Shown here one piece after another: positions 1 to 7,280 of a stretch of DNA of 11,360 nt. Both the position numbers and the translations under genes were made by a program. Source of the DNA: Basidiobolus heterosporus B8920 (lineage: Eukaryota > Basidiobolomycota > Basidiobolomycetes > Basidiobolales > Basidiobolaceae); the NCBI GenBank assembly GCA_000697455.1, contig JNET01027514.1, positions 1 to 11,360 of the forward strand. Reading direction: 5' to 3'. The notes under the pieces were generated by a model that saw only the letters and a list, made by a program, of their open reading frames with translations, was not told where the DNA came from and ran no database searches. Within the stretch, counting starts at the first letter, position 1; every line of letters begins with the position of its first letter.

Positions 1-620
1 GTCCTATTATAACCCCTGGGAAATATGTGAGTATTAAAAGTGCATTAGTCCCTCTATTTACTATGGTAGTTATTCTCATATTAGATTTTTGATCTCATCC
101 TTACTCTAATCCTTGATCACGTTCTTAAAACAATCATCTTATCCCATACTAAATCACGCATATCTTGTTGTTTATCACACCTCTATATTGTTTGTACTAT
201 CTTTACTTATTATGTACTATGATATACATGCATGTTTAGGGAAGAATTATATAAGAAGAAGAAATGATAATAAAGAGAAAAAAGTCTTTGTTGGCAAAAA
301 GAAAGTACTCATCCTCCTGCAAGTTCACACTACTACCTTCTATTGGAGCTATTGAGAACACGGTATGTTGATCTGACCAAGCTCTCCCACCTATTGTGGT
401 CAACAAAACCACACAAAGTATCCACTACCTAAAGTACTTCTTACGAGTTGCAATTAATATTCATACACATGTAAAGCAATACAAATGCAAGTACTGGATG
501 AAATAGATATGTATTTATTTAAGTGGCCTGCTGAAGCAATTTCTGTGTAGAGTACTTTAGAAGCATTGGAAGCCATATATTCACACTGTAGATATATTCA
601 TCCAGAAGGGGATCACAAAA
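1..620. other. AT-rich gene-free flank, probably degenerate repeat
   Basis: I see no supportable gene here. The sequence is AT-rich and stops are frequent in all frames. CpG becomes very rare from about 480 onward, as in the transposon remnant that follows. An 80-codon open frame at 113-355 on the plus strand looks like chance: its composition is dominated by AT-encoded residues and it shows no domain. The stretch may be the degraded upstream part of the transposase at 621-905, but I cannot align it. Confidence 0.4.
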
Positions 621-905
621 GCCAATTTAGTCCATCTACAGCCTTTGTGTAAGGAGTTAGTAATGGGATTTGAGCAGCTATACTACCAGCATAAAGCTGA
701 GCATGTAGATCTTGGCCATTACTGTACCCATTCTCAACTTCATCTTGCTTGGTGGGTAGAGAATATTGGGCCTTGCTTCACCTTTTGAGAGTTTCCTATG
801 TAGCAAATGTGTGGTGAGATAAAAAGACAAGTCAAGTCACCAGTACTTCCATACCTTACTCTCATCAAGAATATTACCTTCAAGTCCATCACAGATGTGA
901 TGGGT
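621..905 (+). mobile_element. Degenerate CACTA-like (Plavaka-type) transposase fragment
   Basis: One plus-strand frame reads as protein for about 55 codons (621-785), and the same frame continues after internal stops to about 905. It contains LVMGFEQLYYQHKAEHVD at about 657-710 and, further on, residues reading EFPM, stop, QMCGEIKRQ at about 789-830. From memory, basidiomycete Plavaka transposases carry a FEQLYYQ-like stretch, a His-rich segment, then a GP...W.FPMERFCG-like block and a positively charged segment, in this order and at similar spacing. Three in-frame stops (786, 801 and 906) show that the copy is dead. CpG is almost absent across it, consistent with methylation and deamination of a silenced repeat. 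No terminal inverted repeats or target duplication could be fixed. The family call is from remembered motifs only. Confidence 0.5.
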
Positions 906-1787
906 TGACCAGTGGAGGACAGCCAGCAAGAGTTGGACATTGCTGGGTACACATGTGTACATGGAGACACCTATGCCTTTAGCATTAAGAAGCTAAGCCA
1001 CCCCAATGCATGGGTACTCAGTTAAGTAATGCAAGGTTGGGTTGGATGCAACAAGCAGCCAATTTTTACTGTAGCAACTTTCCCAATGTATGCTTGGTAT
1101 CTCTTGAGTACAAGTCAATTTTTGGCCTTTTAATATGGAATTCACACACACAAGAACCAGAGCACATATATAAGAGGGGACTAGAATCCAGCAGGGTGAA
1201 GGAATATATTGGCCAAGTACCAAAACATATTTTGCAGATATTCAGGGGGTATTCATGGCAAAGATGGCAGCAACCAAGTGTATGTTTGCAAGATGTATAT
1301 GTTACCAGCAATACAAGGTATATGGCAACTTTCTGAGTATCACATGGAAATGCCATGAAGCTGATGTGATAGAAGTGTGTCAATGGCAGCAGGTGTGTGC
1401 ATATATAGAGGTTGGTAATCAGGAGGCCATAATCTTGTTTTATTTGAACTATATGTATGGAATACTCATGGTAGTAGTGTGTGAGCAAATGAAGAGGGGT
1501 GATTCTAGAGTGGAATATGAATGGCACAAGCCAAGGTAGAAAAGTGAAATACAATTTGGTAAATTGGTATAGTAGCATTATACTGGACTAGATGTTAGCT
1601 GCTGTACTGCTGTGACAATGCCAACAGACATATACATCAAGGCCAACAAAACACCATCAAGCTTTTTGCTGTATATGGCAATTGCATATATTAGCTGGTT
1701 AGGTTAGCATTCTGATACTAAGTGATCTCTGTGCTTCAGCTGCTTATCTGGAGAAAACTGAATTTTGACCTTCTATTGCAGTAACTA
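906..1787. other. CpG-poor degenerate repeat DNA, no intact gene
   Basis: The stretch continues the character of the transposase remnant: hardly any CpG, many TG and CA dinucleotides, and stops in every frame. Frames of 94-170 codons occur on both strands (for example 1066-1578 minus and 1010-1336 plus) but overlap each other and lack recognisable motifs. It probably holds the decayed 3' part of the same transposon. I find no RNA gene or clear regulatory site. Confidence 0.4.
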
Positions 1788-2665
1788 TTACCAAGGAAGC
1801 ATTAAGCACAAGAGCAACTCAAGACATAGTGAATTTTGCTGCAGATCAATAGTACTCTGAGCTATAATGTCAGATTGTATAAAATGTCCATAATCAAGCT
1901 GATGAATTTTGCCCAGATAGTAACTGCTTTTCATGCAACATTTAGTAAGGATTTTTGTGCCAGTGTTATTAGTGGCATCAGCAGCCAATGCAGATAGGCT
2001 TGGCACACTACAAGCTGTTTGATGGATAATTGAGTAAAGGTCCCAAAATCCAATACTTTATTGGCTGGGTAATAATAATGCAGAAGAAGTCTGAACCCTG
2101 AACCAGCTGTAGCTCAAAAAACAAAAATATAAAAGATATTTGAATACAACATGTAGATTAAAAAGCTTAAATGCCGTTACAAATTCATTGACATCAGGAT
2201 GTACACCAGCAGAAGGCATGCTTTTGAGATGGAATTGCTGTATATGATAAAACAACAAATTGGAACCAGCAGTCAGTATCTGTTTGTCTGAGCATGATAT
2301 ATGGTTCAGAGTAAAAGACACTAGGCCAGTAAGTAGAAAAGTGAGTGTATTGGCCTGATTCCAACCAAATGGTCTATTCAGAATACTAGCTATTATGTAA
2401 GGAATCATTTATTGATACGCAATTAGCAACCCTTTAGTTCCAAAGGCTAGCAAATAGGAAAAGCATTGCACATGGGGTCAAGTGCATATGTATTCTTCTG
2501 TAAAAAGCACCATACCAGTGTACATTTCTTTGTAGCACTGTACCAGTATATACTTTCTTGTGATATCCTGTCTATTACTACAAGTCCTTCATTTTCATCA
2601 GGTTTCAAGTGGGTAGGGTGTTCAACAATATTACAATTGTATATTTTGTCAACGCTCCAATGCAT
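1788..2665 (-). pseudogene. Possible degenerate minus-strand coding blocks, unidentified
   Basis: Three consecutive minus-strand open blocks lie end to end: 2665-2447, 2408-2058 and 2006-1788. Their translations have mixed, protein-like composition rather than the Leu/Phe/Lys-heavy look of chance AT-rich frames. Examples are HWSVDKIYNCNIVEHPTH, TGLVSFTLNHISCSDKQ and SSYYLGKIHQLDYGHFIQ. All three run in the same direction, which suggests remains of one protein-coding element. I do not recognise the family. CpG is nearly absent, as in the neighbouring transposon remnant, so a dead mobile element is likelier than a host gene. Chance open frames remain possible. Confidence 0.25.
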
Positions 2666-2675
2666 AAACTAGCAC

Positions 2676-2796
2676 TATATATTTTCCTCTTTGTTACATC
2701 TGGACATCCTTGAAGTGTTGATTGGGTGACATGTCTTTATTTCCAAAGTGCTAAAATAAACGTGGAAAACAGAGTGCATATTCCACAACTCTAATT
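2676..2796 (+). promoter_or_regulatory. Putative promoter region of the 406-residue orphan gene
   Basis: The sequence between the CpG-poor repeat block and the ATG at 2797 holds a TATATAT element near 2676 and an AAATAAAC motif near 2755. The start context is AATTATGG, with no other ATG in this frame just upstream. This is the point where base composition changes from CpG-poor repeat to genic DNA. Function is inferred from position only. Confidence 0.3.
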
Positions 2797-4017
2797 ATGG
2801 AGACATTACTCACTTGGTCTGTTGCATCTGATGTTGTTGGCAAAGCAGCTTCTTTGGCAATAGAGGTTTCAAACGGAGAAGACGCATTCCGGGTGCTTGC
2901 AGTACTTGGTGGAGTATTCAAGCAACTGGGAGTTCTGAGCTTTCAGCATATCAATGACACCATTGAGGTGTGGAGCCAAGGAGGGATATGCTATAAGTGC
3001 AAAACCGGATTTCTAAGTGATATTTCAAAGGAGGAAATGCGTAGTGTCTTTGTCAAGGATAAAGTTGTAGCTAAGCGTAAGAAGAAGGCAAGAACTCAGC
3101 AACCCATTCAAGGTGAGATGTCACCTACACCAGTGCTCCCAACCTTAATTGATGCAATGCAAGTATCCCCAGTCCCTAGTAGCAGTGTATTACCTTGTAG
3201 GCAAATATCCCCAGTCCCTGGTAGCAGCATATTGCCTTGTGGGCAAGATGGCAACCATACAACCAAAGCAGTGGACACCCTACCAGAGTGGTTGCGCAAC
3301 TGGGTGACTACTAGCAAAGCAGAGACAGACGGCAGTGTACTCAACCATGAGTATCATCGCGTGATTCAATTTATTGAAGACCTCTGTATGGAGATCAACA
3401 AAGGAAGCCATAAACAGGTTTGCCGTGCACCTATTGCAGATATCAGCTCAATGGCTCAATGCAAACACGCACAAAGGTACCATATCAGTGATAAGCCAGA
3501 GGATCCCATTGAGGCAATGTTGAATCTGAGAAACAATCTTCAACAACTGGCCAGCATTGACAATGAGGTCCAAGTGCGCAGCAATACATATTACTACAAC
3601 CTCTATCATTGTTTTGTATGCTTTGCTCAACAGGTTTTACGAAACAATGCAGCTGGTGCAAAAACGCCTAAAGGACAAGCAAACCAGATATTCCAAGCGT
3701 TGCATGGTAAGCTACTGGCACATAATTCCAGCTTTAATTACGGCCGCTTCAAACAGGTACTTGATAGGTCAGCACCATTGTTCATGATCACAAACTACCT
3801 TGGGGCAAATATTCTGAACTTTCCTGCCATCTTGACGGCCAATAGCCTTGCGAGAATGAAGGCTGGTGGCTTACAAATGCTGTACCAGCTTTTGATCAAG
3901 AATCCAGGCTTTCGTGACACCTTTCAGCCGGTAAATGAGCCCAATGCATATGCCAAGTTTAGTAGCCATGAGCTCTTCCATCCATACCATACCCAGTACT
4001 GGATTGATAATGACTGA
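2797..4017 (+). CDS. Intronless 406-residue orphan protein
   Basis: I do not recognise this protein. It is a single open frame of 406 codons, the longest in the window, with ordinary codon and CpG usage, and it ends 75 bp before an AATAAA at 4092-4097. Residues 1-90 look folded and contain a lone CYKC pair of cysteines at 65-68. Residues 92-100 are a basic cluster (VAKRKKKAR) that could be a nuclear localisation signal. Residues 105-160 are Pro/Ser-rich linker containing a 14-residue tandem duplication (122-135 and 136-149). The C-terminal part from about 165 is mostly helical in appearance, with Tyr/Cys-rich YYYNLYHCFVCFAQQ at 265-279, and ends in an aromatic, His-containing stretch. There is no signal peptide or membrane segment. 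The start is the first ATG of the frame. Lying beside a transposon remnant, it could be a lineage-specific host gene or a captured element gene; neither is shown. Confidence 0.8.
   Translation: METLLTWSVASDVVGKAASLAIEVSNGEDAFRVLAVLGGVFKQLGVLSFQHINDTIEVWSQGGICYKCKTGFLSDISKEEMRSVFVKDKVVAKRKKKARTQQPIQGEMSPTPVLPTLIDAMQVSPVPSSSVLPCRQISPVPGSSILPCGQDGNHTTKAVDTLPEWLRNWVTTSKAETDGSVLNHEYHRVIQFIEDLCMEINKGSHKQVCRAPIADISSMAQCKHAQRYHISDKPEDPIEAMLNLRNNLQQLASIDNEVQVRSNTYYYNLYHCFVCFAQQVLRNNAAGAKTPKGQANQIFQALHGKLLAHNSSFNYGRFKQVLDRSAPLFMITNYLGANILNFPAILTANSLARMKAGGLQMLYQLLIKNPGFRDTFQPVNEPNAYAKFSSHELFHPYHTQYWIDND
3160..3243 (+). repeat. 42-bp tandem duplication inside the orphan gene
   Basis: Two adjacent 42-bp units (3160-3201 and 3202-3243) encode QVSPVPSSSVLPCR and QISPVPGSSILPCG. 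The length is a multiple of three, so the frame is kept. The units differ at several bases, so the duplication is not brand new. It lies in the Pro/Ser-rich linker, a usual place for length variation. Confidence 0.9.
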
Positions 4018-4091
4018 GGGGGACTGATTGTATCACACGCTACCAAGCACAACATTGGTGGTAGCATCCCATTTACACTACAATGAAGAAG

Positions 4092-4097
4092 AATAAA
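4092..4097 (+). terminator. AATAAA 3'-end signal of the orphan gene
   Basis: An AATAAA hexamer lies 75 bp after the stop of the 406-residue gene and 72 bp before the kinase start codon, so transcript end and next promoter must share a very short spacer. Confidence 0.5.
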
Positions 4098-4168
4098 ACG
4101 CACTTTATATACAGTCACACCTTTGTGATATTACTTTAAATACTTCTTGTGCAAAGTTGCATTCCTGC

Positions 4169-5330
4169 ATGAGCATCGAGAATTATACGCGATTGGAATG
4201 CCTAGGCAAAGGAGGTTTTGGCACCGTGTGGAAGGTTGCCCGCCTTAGTGATCAGAAGGTAATGTGAGCATAGGCAAGCATAACCATACTAACAAGGTTT
4301 GTTTAGTTGTTTGCTATGAAGGAAATAAAGCTACCATATTACAGTTTGGCTGGGATTAAAGATGCCATGGAGGAGGTGCAAATACTTCACAATGTGCGAC
4401 ATCCTAATCTAGTGGCAGTTGAAGAATTCTGGGCCGCTCAAAACAATGGCCAAGTCATCATTGTAATGGAATACTGTGCATATGGGGACTTGAGAAATGT
4501 ACTACAGCTTTGCAAAGTGCACAGGTATATTCTTTAATCGATCATCCATAATTCAAATCTCAATAAGTACACCAGGTGCTCTCTACAGCCAAGAAGGGTG
4601 TGGAGCATATTTGCGCAGGTTGTTTGTGCGGTTCATTGGTGTCATGTTGAGTACGGACAGCAGAATGGTGCTATCCTCATCCATCGCGACATCAAACCAG
4701 AGAATAGTAAGTGTAAAGTGGGGGTTTTACTATAGCATTGACTAATACAAATATACATGGTAAAAGTATTTATCACCGGTACAGAATCCATCAAACTTGG
4801 TGACTTTGGTATTAAACGAATAGTTGATGCGGGTGGAGCAGCCAAAACCTTTGCTGGGGTATGTGAGTGTGTAGTGTGAACTTGGCCATTGTACTAACGC
4901 AAAATCACAGTCACCATACTACATGGCGCCAGTAAGCTGATGCTATTATGTCTCATCACTTGTGTACTCACAGTTTGTTTAGGAGCTGCTTCGTAAACAA
5001 CCTTATAATGAAAAGGTTGACATATGGGCGCTAGGATTGCTTTTATATGAGTTATGCACGCTGGAGACTCTCTTTGAACTTCCCACACAGCTCCATGTGG
5101 AGCAATCTATATGTGGGGATTTAGCTGTCAATATTCCCAGCATTTATGGCAAGGAAACATTGGATCTGATTATTTGTTTACTACAACAACAGGTACGCAA
5201 CTGCACAGAGACAATACAAGATTAGCTAACTAATAGATCCTCATAGCCTTGTCACAGACCATCAATTACTGAGCTGCGGGCGCATCCAAGAGTGGCCGAA
5301 GTGATTTCAAATATGAGATATGGATGCTAA
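4169..5330 (+). CDS. NIMA/NEK-family Ser/Thr protein kinase, seven exons
   Basis: The spliced gene encodes 281 residues, essentially a bare kinase domain. My exons are 4169-4258, 4307-4524, 4576-4706, 4767-4858, 4911-4931, 4983-5192 and 5247-5330; every intron is GT..AG and phases agree. All catalytic elements are present: glycine loop GKGGFG (13-18), AMK with Lys35, helix-C Glu53, HRDIKPEN (139-146), DFG (159-161), TFAGSPYYMAPE (174-185), KVDIWALGLLLYEL in the F helix, and the RPS motif near 259-261 just before the C terminus. The phrase order is typical of NIMA-related kinases, which act in mitotic entry, spindle or polarity control; the exact role here is unknown. Fungal NIMA/KIN3 proteins normally carry a long C-terminal regulatory tail with coiled coils; this one stops after the kinase lobe. 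Introns 1, 3, 4 and 6 carry CTAAC or CTAAT-type branch points. An AATAAA lies at 5354. Confidence 0.9.
4911..4931 (+). other. 21-nt microexon of the kinase gene
   Basis: Exon 5 is only seven codons (SPYYMAP) between a CACAG acceptor and a GTAAGC donor. It encodes the P+1 loop joining the activation segment to the APE motif, so skipping it would keep the frame but should destroy substrate binding. The flanking introns are 52 and 51 nt. The conserved protein phrase TFAG-SPYYMAP-E fixes both splice sites. Confidence 0.85.
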
Positions 5331-5353
5331 ATCTGTATTGTACGTTTGGGTTG

Positions 5354-5359
5354 AATAAA
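5354..5359 (+). terminator. AATAAA 3'-end signal of the kinase gene
   Basis: The hexamer lies 24 bp beyond the kinase stop codon and about 50 bp before the next ATG at 5407, fitting the compact layout of this gene block. Confidence 0.5.
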
Positions 5360-5406
5360 CAGTATAAGTAGATGGTTCATCCACAGTGTCCAACATTAAA
5401 TCTCAA

Positions 5407-5700
5407 ATGCAGCGTAATAGAGCAATTATTGGTCACCCCGGATTTACCTTTCTTCAGGTCAAGTCTATTCATCTCCCAAGCTCCCTCAAATGTATATCAA
5501 GGCTTCCTGTTCAGTCAATACGCTTGCAAAGCTCTCTGAACCGTTCATCTATGCCCAAGCTGCCCACTGCACCAGCACTTTATGGTGATACACTGGATGT
5601 TTATCGGAACTTTCTGTACAATGCTGAGGTTAACTTCAAAATTATCGATCACAAGATGGATATCCTGCTAGATATACTGGATAGCTGTATGAAAGTGTAG
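5407..5700 (+). CDS. 97-residue orphan protein downstream of the kinase
   Basis: I do not recognise this protein. The frame is open from an upstream stop at about 5365; the first ATG is at 5407 and gives 97 residues. The N-terminal half is basic and Ser/Leu-rich with repeated short phrases (SIHLPSSLK, SIRLQSSLN, a weak internal repeat). The C-terminal part is more ordered, with LYGDTLDVYRNFLY followed by an amphipathic DHKMDILLDILDSCM helix. No signal peptide is seen. An AATAAA sits at 5718-5723, 18 bp after the stop, supporting a real transcript end. A CACAG just before 5387 could be a splice acceptor, so a short upstream exon is possible; I could not find a donor that joins it in phase to the kinase. 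It could be a small independent gene or the last exon of a longer one. Confidence 0.5.
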   Translation: MQRNRAIIGHPGFTFLQVKSIHLPSSLKCISRLPVQSIRLQSSLNRSSMPKLPTAPALYGDTLDVYRNFLYNAEVNFKIIDHKMDILLDILDSCMKV

Positions 5701-5717
5701 AATACAATGGCATATTT

Positions 5718-5723
5718 AATAAA
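5718..5723 (+). terminator. AATAAA 3'-end signal of the 97-residue gene
   Basis: An AATAAA hexamer lies 18 bp after the stop codon at 5698-5700. It is the third such signal in the block, each close behind a stop. Confidence 0.45.
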
Positions 5724-5777
5724 CATCAATATTGGCTTGTTTGTCAGGTTGCAAATCAGCTTTCGATTGCATCACAC

Positions 5778-5792
5778 TTAGGGTTAGGGTTA
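5778..5792 (+). repeat. Short interstitial telomere-like repeat (TTAGGG)2.5
   Basis: The bases read TTAGGGTTAGGGTTA, two and a half copies of the telomere repeat used by most filamentous fungi and animals. It lies in the intergenic DNA between the kinase block and the secreted-peptide cluster. Such short runs occur by chance or as scars of break repair by telomerase; in some fungi a telomere-box motif is also used as a promoter element. Confidence 0.6.
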
Positions 5793-5999
5793 CGATCCAC
5801 ATTCTGTTTACCTTGCTCATTGTGGATAAGACTTTACTAATGCTATGGTAAGCATAGATCAAGTGATACAGTTGCGCTTTCTTTGCAACTATAAATGTTA
5901 GGCCAGATTGAATGCACGCATCAAGGGCCATGGTGGTTGTTAGAAATGTCTTTGCTTGACTTGCATTGTGGTTTGTTTTCATGAGTGAGTGTACGTGAA

Positions 6000-6174
6000 C
6001 TGCGGTGGTTATTTCCAAAATGTACTACATCATTTGACTGCATATCAATTAACCATATATATAAGCCAATGTCGAGCATTCAATATTCTCAATTTGCTGT
6101 CAACTCACCATAGCTTGCGTTCTGTCCACAACAGCAAGTTCCCGTGCCCCAATTGTCTCAAGCTATACAAATAA
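6000..6174 (+). pseudogene. Promoter/leader remnant, copy 1 of the secreted-peptide module
   Basis: The 41 bases at 6000-6040 match 7700-7740, upstream of the best copy, at all but about seven positions. They are followed by ATATCAATTAACC, a TATATATAAG box near 6055-6064, and a leader (AGCATTCAATATTCTCAAT) matching the one before copy 4. The next 40 bases also align with the signal-peptide codons of copy 4 (AGCTTGCGTTCTG against AGCTTGTGCTCTA), but the place of the start codon no longer reads ATG. A plus-strand open frame runs to 6174 with AATAAA just after, yet it is not the frame of the paralogs. I read this as a promoter plus the 5' end of a lost gene copy; the rest of the family sequence is missing. 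Confidence 0.5.
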
Positions 6175-6301
6175 AATTCAGCATCATCATTATTTAGCAT
6201 GTAACTTCAATGCGACAAAACAGGATTGCCTCATATCGTTGTTGACATATTATCAATACTAAACAATGGTTGAAATCCAGTTCTAATTGAACTTACAAAG
6301 G

Positions 6302-6354
6302 GCCATTGTTCGAGCCGTCATCTGATCATATTGGACTATAAAGGGACAATGGCT
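6302..6354 (+). promoter_or_regulatory. TATA box and small inverted repeat before the 82-residue ORF
   Basis: A TATAAAG element lies at 6337-6343, 22 bp before the ATG at 6365. It sits between the arms of an 8-bp inverted repeat, GCCATTGT near 6302 and ACAATGGC near 6347. The TATA-to-ATG distance is short for a fungal gene, so the 5' leader would be only a few bases, or the start codon used may be a later one. Confidence 0.35.
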
Positions 6355-6364
6355 TGACACTACA

Positions 6365-6613
6365 ATGCAAACCATGGTGCAAGCCCAGGACCGTATCTAT
6401 AGAGAAAGAGCCATGCTGGTTCTTCGCGTGGTGTGCGAGGTATTCTCAGCAACACATGGGTTGCAGCAGCTAACGATGGAGAATGGCGAAATCATGGTAA
6501 AGTTTAAAGGAAAGCCAGTTATGTGTGGGAATATAGACGAGCCTCTGAAGACTTCGCCTCCTTGTGAAGCCTTGATAGCCACTGTATTTGAACCTAAAGC
6601 TAGCACATCCTAA
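6365..6613 (+). CDS. Small 82-residue hypothetical protein
   Basis: I do not recognise it. The open frame begins with ATG shortly after a TATAAAG box and ends about 27 bp before an AATAAA near 6640. The translation is ordinary in composition: an N-terminal helix rich in charged residues (QAQDRIYRERAMLVLRVV), a middle strand-like part (GEIMVKFKGKPVMC), and a Pro/Ser-containing tail. No signal peptide or membrane segment is evident, unlike the neighbouring secreted-peptide copies. The minus strand is also open across it (6397-6606), but without a promoter. It may be a small cytosolic protein or an exon of a larger gene. Confidence 0.5.
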   Translation: MQTMVQAQDRIYRERAMLVLRVVCEVFSATHGLQQLTMENGEIMVKFKGKPVMCGNIDEPLKTSPPCEALIATVFEPKASTS

Positions 6614-6894
6614 GTTTAGAAGATGGCTTGGGCGAGTGAATAAACATCCTGTTGCAGAAGAAACAGCGTTGAGTTTTATAGAATTCGAGTTACTCAGAGT
6701 AAATCACAAAGTGTTATAAAGGTGCTGTTATGCAAACACTAGGCTTTTCTATGAATATCATTATTTCGGCATCATGCCGTTGTTTACATAGATGGCGATT
6801 TAATGATCCAATGTAATGTATGGCGCTTTCACTCTGATGTTCATTGTAAAGGAAGGCAGTCAGATATTTGGTGTTTGAATGCTAAGTGCAGTGT
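6614..6894. other. Intergenic spacer with 3'-end signal
   Basis: An AATAAA at about 6640 probably ends the 82-residue gene. The rest has no open frame of interest. The phrase CATCATGCCGTT near 6770 recurs near 7496 before the next copy, a weak hint that the duplicated module may extend further upstream than the promoter box. Confidence 0.3.
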
Positions 6895-7001
6895 TGATAT
6901 ATGTTCCGTGAAGTATCCCAGATGGGATGTCAATTAACCGCTATTTTAGCCAAAACCAGTGTCTGTATATAAAAGAAAAAAGTGATCAATAAATATTCAC
7001 A
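6895..7001 (+). promoter_or_regulatory. Promoter of secreted-peptide copy 2
   Basis: This stretch aligns with the promoter of copy 4. It shares a GTGAAGTATCCCAGATG-like segment (6909-6925; GGAAGATTCCTAGATG there), ATGTCAATTAACC (ATATCAATCAATC there), the 12-mer TCTGTATATAAA (6962-6973; 7799-7810 there) and the leader AATATTCACAAT just before the start codon. The TATATAAAA box is 36 bp before the ATG. Confidence 0.6.
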
Positions 7002-7250
7002 ATGCGTGGACAACTCACTGTGCTAGTGGTTGCCAGGGCCTTTGGATGTAGCATCCATCACAAAGCGGTTCTTGTCCAACAAGGAAGAGGATATTGAGTG
7101 CATTCTTAGTATTGAGTGTTACACATAAGTATTGCCCATTTGTAGCCCACTCATTCGTCTCCTGAAGAAGGAAGACAGGTGGTGGTGATGCCTTTTGGTG
7201 AAGAACGACAAATGGTGGTATCGGATTGACAACGTAAAAGATACACAAGA
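7002..7250 (+). pseudogene. Degenerate secreted-peptide gene, copy 2
   Basis: The ATG at 7002 opens a signal-peptide-like frame, MRGQLTVLVVARAFG, ending after 31 codons (TGA 7095-7097). The DNA aligns with copy 4 through GCCTTTGGA, ACAAAGCGG and the segment encoding SNKEED (AACAAGGAAGAGGAT here, AACAAGGAGGAGGAT there), but the last matches in a different frame, so length changes separate them. Downstream to about 7250 the sequence keeps GGTGGTGGTGATGCC and GGTGGTATCGG bits that could be the worn Gly-rich tail. Product, if any, would be a very short secreted peptide. A pyrimidine-AG acceptor (ATTCTTAG near 7112) is in a similar place to one in copy 4, so an unrecognised intron may account for part of the disruption. 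I judge it a pseudogene or a gene in decay. Confidence 0.5.
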
Positions 7251-7280
7251 GGAGGCTCCGTTTATCCTTTGGTTTTCACC

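Noticed and set aside
320-440. CACTA-type terminal repeat suggested by CACTACTACC and CCACTACCTAAAG
   Set aside because: No inverted partner or target duplication was found, and short CACTA-like words are expected by chance.
1066-1578. 170-codon minus-strand open frame
   Set aside because: Long, but in CpG-free degenerate repeat DNA, overlapped by open plus-strand frames, and with a low-complexity His/Tyr/Leu composition typical of antisense reading.
3108-3344. 78-codon minus-strand frame inside the 406-residue gene
   Set aside because: Shadow of the plus-strand gene over its duplicated Pro/Ser linker.
4785-4858. Kinase exon 4 starting at 4785
   Set aside because: The acceptor at 4784 keeps frame but removes the IFITGTE segment normally found between KPEN and the DFG motif in this family; the acceptor at 4766 restores it and was preferred.
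5716-6018. 100-codon minus-strand open frame overlapping the telomere-like run
   Set aside because: It covers the TTAGGG run and ends inside the promoter box of copy 1, has no promoter I can see on that strand, and starts within sequence better explained as duplicated promoter. Moderately protein-like, so not excluded.
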